This document shows, piece by piece, positions 54,579 through 61,962 of a stretch of DNA of 64,000 nucleotides. The notes under the pieces were generated by a model. It saw only the letters and a list, made by a program, of their open reading frames with translations, had not been told where the DNA came from and searched no databases. Both the position numbers and the translations under genes were made by a program. Numbering within the stretch: the stretch's first letter is position 1; each line of letters begins with the position of its first letter. This DNA is from Chitinophaga silvisoli (lineage in GTDB: Bacteria; Bacteroidota; Bacteroidia; Chitinophagales; Chitinophagaceae), in assembly GCF_003412465.1 (NCBI RefSeq), contig NZ_QTJV01000021.1, positions 1-64,000 on the forward strand. The letters are read 5' to 3'.

Positions 54579-56465
54579 TTATCCCATACTTACCGTCTCA
54601 CTTACTGTACTTCCATACACCAATTTCCCTGCCACCCAGGTCTCCAGCACCCCGATATTCCGCATATGCATATACGGATTCTTCATCTTCAAAGGATCCT
54701 GCTGCAATACCACAAAATCCGCAAAGTTCCCCACCTTCAGCGACCCTGTCCACTGCTCTGCATAACACTGCCAGGCAGCATCATAAGTAATCGCTTTCAG
54801 CGCCTGTTCATGCGTAATACATTCCTGCGCATTCAGTACATTCCATTCAGGATCCGCCTCCATCCTTCTCGTGATAGACTGCTCCATCATCCTCAAAGGA
54901 CCCATCGGACTTACCGAATTGTCACTATGCAATGTGATCCGCATCTGCCTTTGCAAGGCACTGTTACAAAGATCCAGCATGCCTGATTTCCCTCCAAAAA
55001 TTGCTTCCTTAAAAGCATATCCCCAATATCCTACATGCCCAATCAGGAAACTTGGCGATACCTGCATCTGCTTCATATCATCCAGGTTCTGCTGGGTTGT
55101 CAATGAGCAATGTTCTATTCTGTGCCTTACGCCCTGGAAAGGATCAGGTATACACTCCTTAAACGCTTCAATGGCAAATTGCACCGCAAGGTCCCCATTC
55201 GCATGGATCATCACAGGCCATTTTTTATCTTTGATGATCGTCTTCATCAGTGCCATGAAGTCAGCCGGTGGGGTCTCCGGTCTTGTATTAATATCCCCGC
55301 CAAAATTGTATACGCCAAAATTGCCGGCAGGATTACATAAATACTCCTGAGACTGATAGCCGGTCAAGCCCTGGTTAGAGCCATCAGAAATTACCTTTAC
55401 ATGACTCACATGAATATCTTCATAATTTGTTGACACCTCATGGATGGGCAACTTCGCTGCATCCTCTACCTTATTACATACCTGGGCCGCACCAATACGT
55501 ACCGTGCTCTTATTCACCGCCAAATAAGCCTTCAACATTAATTGCTGCGTATGATCCATCCCCGCATCATACACATAGGTAACACCCCTGGAATTCGCAG
55601 TTTCAAAGATCGTTTTCAGATTTACAAATGCGTCCAAAAACATCGCTGCCTTCTGAACAAAAGGGAGCGTTTTAAGCGCCGGGTCCATTCCCTTTGCCTC
55701 CTGCAACTGTCCCTTCGTCTGCGTTTTATAATCTTCGTAAGAACTGTAATTTGATAAGGCCTTTTGGTTTGCCTCATTTTCCCAGATTAACAACAGCGCC
55801 GGGGAATTCACATACAATGTATGCATGGAAGCGCTGATGATCATAATCGGCCTCACCGTGGATATTTCATCCAGCACATTTATATCTATCGTGATGAGTT
55901 CTTTGTTGCCACTCATCTCTGTATCACCAATGAGTAATGGCATCAATGCCGGATCAAGACCTGAACCCAGGAACCATTCATTCGGCTGTAGTTTAACAAT
56001 TGCCTTCCTGATTGTAGTGCCTACCGTGAGTATGTCATATTGCTTACGCAACATCTGTTCATCAAATCCACCCAGGTCCGTCCATCCCATTAACATTGCT
56101 GTAGGTACAAGATGGAGATGCGGCTCTATCAGTCCGGGTAATAAGGTATTATCCTCCGGCAACTCCCTGGAGTTATAGCCAGGATAGTGCTGCTGCATGT
56201 ATGAAGATACTTCTGCTATTGTACCTGTAGCCACCACTTTGCCTTCTGCAAAGCCAATAGCCTGCACCGTTTCAACAGATCCGTTGATCATGGGCCGTAT
56301 GGTACCGCCAGAGACCATGAATGGCGGCGATTGTTCCTGTACTGTAACGAGGCTTTCTTTGGGAAGTGTTGCAAAATTTTCCGGGGTAAAGAGCTCGTCT
56401 TTTAAGAGCTTGAGAATAGGATTGTCACATGCACAATGCGTGCAGGAATGGTGGTGGTGTTCCAT
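54579..56465 (-). CDS. YtcJ-like amidohydrolase with His/Cys-rich N-terminus
   Basis: 628 residues of the metal-dependent amidohydrolase superfamily (Amidohydro_3): N-terminal beta sandwich, then DNTLLPGLIEPHLHLVP (metal HxH), later metal/active-site segments KWPVMIHANGDLAVQFAIEAF and RITLHSDNSVSPMGPLRMME, and the closing sandwich (GNFADFVVLQQDPLKMKNPYM). It probably hydrolyses an amide or N-formyl/acyl group in the cytoplasm. Unusually, the first 14 residues read MEHHHHSCTHCACD, a potential extra metal site. It ends 70 bp after the alpha-galactosidase-like gene, so it may be the last gene of that operon or have its own promoter. Confidence 0.85.
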   Translation of the reverse strand: MEHHHHSCTHCACDNPILKLLKDELFTPENFATLPKESLVTVQEQSPPFMVSGGTIRPMINGSVETVQAIGFAEGKVVATGTIAEVSSYMQQHYPGYNSRELPEDNTLLPGLIEPHLHLVPTAMLMGWTDLGGFDEQMLRKQYDILTVGTTIRKAIVKLQPNEWFLGSGLDPALMPLLIGDTEMSGNKELITIDINVLDEISTVRPIMIISASMHTLYVNSPALLLIWENEANQKALSNYSSYEDYKTQTKGQLQEAKGMDPALKTLPFVQKAAMFLDAFVNLKTIFETANSRGVTYVYDAGMDHTQQLMLKAYLAVNKSTVRIGAAQVCNKVEDAAKLPIHEVSTNYEDIHVSHVKVISDGSNQGLTGYQSQEYLCNPAGNFGVYNFGGDINTRPETPPADFMALMKTIIKDKKWPVMIHANGDLAVQFAIEAFKECIPDPFQGVRHRIEHCSLTTQQNLDDMKQMQVSPSFLIGHVGYWGYAFKEAIFGGKSGMLDLCNSALQRQMRITLHSDNSVSPMGPLRMMEQSITRRMEADPEWNVLNAQECITHEQALKAITYDAAWQCYAEQWTGSLKVGNFADFVVLQQDPLKMKNPYMHMRNIGVLETWVAGKLVYGSTVSETVSMG

Positions 56466-56534
56466 GGTGATTGGAGGTTTTGGTTATTTTGCAGCAAAAG
56501 CACATGGACTATAACACCCATCCGGCATAATTGT

Positions 56535-58394
56535 TTATTTCACCCTGTATATCACGGCAGTACCCGCTTCAACTTTTACATGAATTGTATCTGTAACAGG
56601 TATTGTCTGCTTACTAAACAATTCCCTGGCTGTTCCTCCCTTTAACAATGGCACACGGTATTCCCGGGTTTTATTATCATAGTTAAAGATCGCTATATAT
56701 TCATCTCTTATAAAGACCTTGTTCTCATCCACCGGTCTGAAACTCTTTCCTCTCTTTGTTATCGCCAGCAGTTCCTTATCCTGTAAAAGTTGCAAGGCTA
56801 CCTCCTTCCAGGGGCCATCAGCAGCATAATCATCCCCTGTTACAAGACTACCCGTTACCAATGCCGATGCAAACCTCGCCCTGTTCGCATTCAAAGAAGC
56901 ATCCTTAAACACCACATGGTCTGCATCCATATAATTATACATCAGGGACTGCCACCAACCATAGGCCGTACTGTTCAAGGTATATTCCGTATTCTCTATC
57001 GAGTTGAAAGCATCACAGGCGATACGGCGCATATGTACATAACGCGATGTCGCCAGGTTAGGCGAGATAGCCGCATACAGGAGCATCTTATTCCCCGCAA
57101 CACTGTCTATCAATTCCATCCCTTTCCGGAAAGCCTGCATACCTGTAGTCACAGCAGGATCATAAAAATGATCTCCCTCAATCGCACCATGTGAGAGAAA
57201 ATCTATCTTCACCATTTCGTAACCCCAATCTTTAAACAACTGCATAAAGTGGATAATTCTTTGCCGGGTAGCCGGATGTGTAGGGTCCATCGCACGACCA
57301 CCATCCGTATCTGCATACTTACCATCCTGCGTAGTCCAGGTATCCTTGTACCTATACGCACTTCCTTCTACTGCACGATCATATTTTCCCCAATCTACAA
57401 AAGGGGCCCAGTAGATCCCGGGCTTAAACCCTTTCTCCCTGCAATATGCAGCGAACTCCTTCAACTGCGAAGGACTCATATTGTCCCAGTAAGAATCCAG
57501 GTCTATATACAAAGTATGATCCGCTGTACGATAAGCCTTACAGGTATCATGAAAGAAATCCACCACCCCCTTCGCCTTTGCAAAATCTATCTTCGTCTGG
57601 ATCACTCCCCAGCTATTCCAGCATACCGGCGTAGCACCCCTCCACTTAGCTACCTGAGGGGGATGAAAACTCATATTCGTCTTTGCATAAGTCTCCATGC
57701 CCTTTCGCCAGTCTGCATCATACCCGATAAAGATCGGTGCTGAATGGCAGTAACCATCCACCGCCTGCACCATACCATGCACTTTCACATCATGCGTACG
57801 CAAAGAATCAGTATATCCGCAAATCACCTTCAATGTATTTTCCTGCACCCGGATCCCCGTTTTCCACACGTCCTGTTCCAGTGAACCAATTACAATACCG
57901 CTTTTCTCATTGTAAATTGCCGTGACCTCACTGCCCGTAAAATCAGCTTTATCAAATAATGGCGCATCATACCTGAACCACATATCATTGTCAAACGGTA
58001 CATTCAACACCCGGGCCCCTGTGGCAATATAACCCGTATTCACAGGAGATAAATAATTACATGCCCTGCCTGCTACCTTTATAGCAATCACGCAGTAATC
58101 CTTTCCCGGATAGGTATAAAACAATTGCTGCAGGGGGCCGCTATTAATTGTATACACCATAGATGTACCCGATTTCTTAATCGCATAACCCCGTTTCACC
58201 GGTGTACGCGAATCAATATCCGTCCCTGTCGCAAATACATTTTCAAAAGCAATCTGTCCATTCAGTATTACTGTGTAGGTACCCTTTTGAAGATCGTAGA
58301 TGATCCTGTTATTTTTACCAAATGGTATCCTGACCTGTGCATAGCTAAATACCTGGATAAAAAACACTGCTGATAATATCATTAACTGTCTCAT
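56535..58394 (-). CDS. Alpha-galactosidase-like glycoside hydrolase (clan GH-D, GH27/GH36 type)
   Basis: 619 residues from ATG 58394 (MRQLMILSAVFF), which overlaps the SDR stop (ATGA); the longer frame runs inside the SDR gene. Signal peptide about 1-19 (SYAQ). An N-terminal beta sandwich (20-260) precedes a TIM barrel with TPVCWNSWGVIQTKIDF, TLYIDLDSYWDN, the nucleophile strand YEMVKIDFLSHG and a late SLVTGDDYAADG. It resembles retaining alpha-galactosidases or related alpha-glycosidases; the exact sugar is inferred. Final gene of the fucose cluster in the direction of transcription. Confidence 0.8.
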   Translation of the reverse strand: MRQLMILSAVFFIQVFSYAQVRIPFGKNNRIIYDLQKGTYTVILNGQIAFENVFATGTDIDSRTPVKRGYAIKKSGTSMVYTINSGPLQQLFYTYPGKDYCVIAIKVAGRACNYLSPVNTGYIATGARVLNVPFDNDMWFRYDAPLFDKADFTGSEVTAIYNEKSGIVIGSLEQDVWKTGIRVQENTLKVICGYTDSLRTHDVKVHGMVQAVDGYCHSAPIFIGYDADWRKGMETYAKTNMSFHPPQVAKWRGATPVCWNSWGVIQTKIDFAKAKGVVDFFHDTCKAYRTADHTLYIDLDSYWDNMSPSQLKEFAAYCREKGFKPGIYWAPFVDWGKYDRAVEGSAYRYKDTWTTQDGKYADTDGGRAMDPTHPATRQRIIHFMQLFKDWGYEMVKIDFLSHGAIEGDHFYDPAVTTGMQAFRKGMELIDSVAGNKMLLYAAISPNLATSRYVHMRRIACDAFNSIENTEYTLNSTAYGWWQSLMYNYMDADHVVFKDASLNANRARFASALVTGSLVTGDDYAADGPWKEVALQLLQDKELLAITKRGKSFRPVDENKVFIRDEYIAIFNYDNKTREYRVPLLKGGTARELFSKQTIPVTDTIHVKVEAGTAVIYRVK

Positions 58395-59170
58395 GCCTGG
58401 TAATTGAGCGCCCTGTAACCAAGTTCTGCACCGCCACTTACGTGCATGACATGACCTGTTATAAAACGGGCTTTTTCCGAAATAAGAAATACACATGCAT
58501 CCGCAATCACATCTCCCTCCGGGCAATAGCCCAGCGGGTGTATTGCATTCATATATGCCTCTATACCCTGTCCGTTATTCTGGTACTTTCCCCATTCCCG
58601 CAGCATAGGTGTCCATACACCCGCCGGCGCTACTGCATTGACACGAATATGATAAGGTGCATAATCCAATGCCATTGACTTCGTAAGGGCATTCACGGCA
58701 CCCTTGGTAGCGGTATAGGCGGCATGATTCTCCTGCCCTATTTCGCCCACCAGGCTACTTGTATTGATGATGCAGCCCCTGCTCTCTTTTAATGCAGCGA
58801 TACCATAACGCGTGGTTAAAAAAAGACTCTTCAAATTAATATTCATCAAATCATCCCACTCATTTTCAGATGTCTCATGTAATGGTTTTGAGGGATGCGC
58901 AATGGCAGCATTGTTATGAATCACATCGATCCTGCCGTATTTCTCCAATGTCAACGCTATCATGCGCTTTACATCTTCCGTCTGTGAAATATCGGCATAG
59001 ATGCTATAATGAGGTTCTCCCAATGTTTGGATAGCTGTGTCCAGGGTAGTACGGTCATTCGACACTACCACTACTACAGCACCTGCTTCCGCATATTTTA
59101 GCGCACATTCGAATCCAATACCAGTGGACCCTCCTGTTAGCAATATGATTTTACCGGTCAAAAGTTGCAT
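58391..59170 (-). CDS. SDR dehydrogenase, probable L-fucose or deoxyfuconate dehydrogenase
   Basis: 259 residues with intact SDR motifs: TGGSTGIG (12-19), NNAA (IHNNAAIA), Ser in INTSSLVGEIG, and AAYTATKGAV with catalytic Tyr and Lys. C-terminal GHVMHVSGGAELGYR is usual for the family. Placed between an SSS symporter (6 bp) and an alpha-galactosidase-like gene (4-bp overlap), with fuconate dehydratase in the same operon, it most likely oxidises L-fucose or 2-keto-3-deoxy-L-fuconate. The substrate is inferred from context only. Confidence 0.8.
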   Translation of the reverse strand: MQLLTGKIILLTGGSTGIGFECALKYAEAGAVVVVVSNDRTTLDTAIQTLGEPHYSIYADISQTEDVKRMIALTLEKYGRIDVIHNNAAIAHPSKPLHETSENEWDDLMNINLKSLFLTTRYGIAALKESRGCIINTSSLVGEIGQENHAAYTATKGAVNALTKSMALDYAPYHIRVNAVAPAGVWTPMLREWGKYQNNGQGIEAYMNAIHPLGYCPEGDVIADACVFLISEKARFITGHVMHVSGGAELGYRALNYQA

Positions 59171-59176
59171 GTCTCT

Positions 59177-60739
59177 TTATTTAAAAATGAAATATAGTAT
59201 CGCCATCACCAGTAATAAGAGTACGGACAATACCTTAAAACTACCTTTGCCTTTCAAAGGCTCCATTGGCGACCGCCAGTACAATGTGGCACTCACAGCG
59301 GTATGGTGCATAGGATATACTAATGAAAATGAAACCTGTATTATACAACAGATGATGAACAGGTAAAACGCCATCATCATAAATGGAATTTGGGCTAAGG
59401 ATGTAGCAGGGTATATTTTATTAACAGCATATACGAAGGCACCCAGCAAAGACCCGATCAGCAAAGTAATCTGTGCTGCCTTTGCTGAAGCACGGGACCA
59501 AAACACACCCAGCAAAAACACACAGGTGATGGGCGGGGCAATGTGCGAAATAATATCATTCACCCCATTGAAAATACTATTATAACTATTGAGTAATGGA
59601 AGTAACAAAATAGACAATAACAAAGCTATCCCCGCTGATATACGCCCCATTTTCACCAGTTGCCGGTCGCTGGCTGCGGGTTTAAAACGCTTATACAAAT
59701 CAAAACTCACCAGCGTCGAAATACTATTTAGTGCACCTGATACCTGGCTCATTAATCCCGACAACAATGCAGCTACTATAATCCCTGCCAGGCCGGAAGG
59801 CACCAGCTGCGTGATCATAACTGTATAAATACCCTTGCTATCTCCTGTAAAATGTAAAAGCCCCTTGTGCACCAGGGTACTTGCAAACAAACCTGGCAAT
59901 ATGAAGATAAAGACCGGCAATATTTTGATAAACCCACAAAACAAAGGACCTAACCGCGCATTATTCTCATCTTTCGCACCCAGTATTCGCTGCACAATTG
60001 TCTGATCCGCACACCAGTACCAGATGCCAATTACCGGGTAACCCAGGAATACTGCATACCAGGGCAGACTACCGCCACGCCGCAGCATAGACAATTTATG
60101 CAATTGCCCTTGCTCCTGTAACACATCCGTCATTGCATGCCATCCACCCATCTTATGAAAACAGGCAATCGTGATAATCACCGCACCCGCCACCAGCACC
60201 ACCGTTTGTATGCTCTCTGTAACGACGACTGCTCTCAGTCCGCCAATAATGGTATACACAGCCGTTATACAGGCAATCACGGATACACTGATATACATAT
60301 CTATCCCAAACAATGTCTCCAGTACAATACCTCCCGTCAGCAAAGAGAATGCAATATGTATCGTGATGGCCGAGACGATAGAGATCAATGTCAGCCAGTC
60401 CCTGCAAGCCCGGTTATACCGTTTCTCCAGGAAATCAGGCAGGGTACTGATACCACTCCTGATATAAAACGGTGCAAAGAACAATGCCAGCAGGATCAAT
60501 GTGAATGCCGCCATCCATTCAAAGTTGCCACTCAGCAGGCCATCATCAAATCCGCTCTGCGCCAGGCTTACCAAATGTAAACAGGAAATATTGGTCGCAA
60601 ATAATGCCAGCCCGATCATCGGCCAGCGCAATGTTTTACCTGCCAGGAAATAGTCCTTCGAACCGGCCTCTTTTTTTAGACCCGCCCATAATCCAATTGC
60701 TACAATCCCTATGATGTACAGAATAACAACGATAATCAT
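59177..60739 (-). CDS. SSS-family sodium/sugar symporter
   Basis: 520 residues and about 14 membrane helices. SGLT-type landmarks: AGLKKEAGSKDYFLAGKTLRWPMIGLALFATNISCLHLVSLA (first two helices and the Na+ site), ADQTIVQRILGAKDENNARLGPL and ISHIAPPITCVFLLGVFWSRAS. It imports a sugar with Na+ across the inner membrane. Operon position predicts L-fucose or another monosaccharide freed by the GH95 and alpha-galactosidase enzymes. It overlaps the upstream fuconate dehydratase stop by four bases. Confidence 0.92.
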   Translation of the reverse strand: MIIVVILYIIGIVAIGLWAGLKKEAGSKDYFLAGKTLRWPMIGLALFATNISCLHLVSLAQSGFDDGLLSGNFEWMAAFTLILLALFFAPFYIRSGISTLPDFLEKRYNRACRDWLTLISIVSAITIHIAFSLLTGGIVLETLFGIDMYISVSVIACITAVYTIIGGLRAVVVTESIQTVVLVAGAVIITIACFHKMGGWHAMTDVLQEQGQLHKLSMLRRGGSLPWYAVFLGYPVIGIWYWCADQTIVQRILGAKDENNARLGPLFCGFIKILPVFIFILPGLFASTLVHKGLLHFTGDSKGIYTVMITQLVPSGLAGIIVAALLSGLMSQVSGALNSISTLVSFDLYKRFKPAASDRQLVKMGRISAGIALLLSILLLPLLNSYNSIFNGVNDIISHIAPPITCVFLLGVFWSRASAKAAQITLLIGSLLGAFVYAVNKIYPATSLAQIPFMMMAFYLFIICCIIQVSFSLVYPMHHTAVSATLYWRSPMEPLKGKGSFKVLSVLLLLVMAILYFIFK

Positions 60740-61959
60740 ACTATGTGTTTAAGATCACAGCTGCTACCCGGCTCCTGTGGTGTAAGATATACTCCTTCCT
60801 TAATTTGTACAGGGTGTACAAAATGTTCCTGCAAATGCGGAATATGCTCCAGGAAAAGCGCCTCATGCCCCAGCGAAATATGATTGAAGAGCACCAGGTG
60901 TTGATGCAGCTGCCCCATATCACCCACATGCGGCACCACCGGCACACCATACTTCCTGCTTAGCAGACTCACCGTGATAAATTCACTCACACCTCCCACC
61001 CGCACCGCATCTACCTGTATAAAATGCGCACAGGCTGCCTGTAAATAATTCTTGAAAATGATCCGGTTCGGCACATGCTCTCCCAATGCCAGCTTTGTAG
61101 GCGCTATTGCCTTCGCCAACTGTTGATGTGCGATCACATCATCAGGATGCGTAGGTTCTTCTATCCAGTAGGGTTGCATTTGTTGTAGCCTTCCGCATAT
61201 ATCCAGTGCCTGCGGCAAGGTCCATTGTTGATTTGCATCCAGCATGATCTTTACATCCTCTCCTGTCACCTCTCTTACCAGGTTTGCCCGCCTGATGTCC
61301 CGTTCCGGATCTGAAGATCCTACCTTGAGTTTCATGGCGGTAAACCCCGCTGCTACCGCTTTTTTCGCATTCTCCCTGATCTGTTCGTCGGGATAATTAA
61401 ACCAGCCTATAGAAGTATCATAACCAGGGTAACCTGTCTTTGTGATCGCCTCCCTGCTCAAATCCCTGTTTGCGGTAATCAATGCTATTGCCTGCTCAGG
61501 GGTCAGCTCATCTTCAAGATAACTGAGGTCGAGGGTATTTACGATCTGCTCCGGAGACAGCTCTATCAATAATTTCCATAAAGGTAGTCCCCTCTTCTTT
61601 GCCCACAGGTCATAACAGGCATTCGTCACTGCTGCCAGTGCCAGGTGCACGACACCTTTGTGGGGTCCTAGCCAACGAAACTGCTGCTCATTGGATAAGC
61701 GGTGAAAGATACTACCAAAGTTTGCCATCACGGCTTCTATATCCCTGCCTTTTAACTGTGCTGCATAAAAATCCGCAGCCTTACACACCAAATCATTTCC
61801 TTCTCCCAATGTAAATGCGAACCCGGTACCTGTAAGACCACTATCATCTTTCAGCAGGGTCACCGCATAGGAGTAAACAGGATCACGATGTATCGCATCA
61901 CTGCCAGCCCCGTGCCCGAGCGGGTATCGTACATCCCTTGTAAAAGTCTCTTGTATCAT
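60736..61959 (-). CDS. L-fuconate dehydratase (enolase superfamily)
   Basis: 407 residues. Family signatures seen in order: HGAGSDAIHRDPVYSYAVT at the N-terminus, TNACYDLWAKKRGLPLWKLL, GYDTSIGWFNYPDEQI, KxK base motif AMKLKVGS, metal ligands in MLDANQQW, YWIEEPTHPDD and GEHVPNRIIF, and VDAVRVGGVSE. These are the hallmarks of FucD, which converts L-fuconate to 2-keto-3-deoxy-L-fuconate. The conserved His near the end appears in VVPHVGDMGQLHQHLVLF. The GH95 gene ends 3 bp upstream. Confidence 0.9.
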   Translation of the reverse strand: MIQETFTRDVRYPLGHGAGSDAIHRDPVYSYAVTLLKDDSGLTGTGFAFTLGEGNDLVCKAADFYAAQLKGRDIEAVMANFGSIFHRLSNEQQFRWLGPHKGVVHLALAAVTNACYDLWAKKRGLPLWKLLIELSPEQIVNTLDLSYLEDELTPEQAIALITANRDLSREAITKTGYPGYDTSIGWFNYPDEQIRENAKKAVAAGFTAMKLKVGSSDPERDIRRANLVREVTGEDVKIMLDANQQWTLPQALDICGRLQQMQPYWIEEPTHPDDVIAHQQLAKAIAPTKLALGEHVPNRIIFKNYLQAACAHFIQVDAVRVGGVSEFITVSLLSRKYGVPVVPHVGDMGQLHQHLVLFNHISLGHEALFLEHIPHLQEHFVHPVQIKEGVYLTPQEPGSSCDLKHIV

Positions 61960-61962
61960 CAG

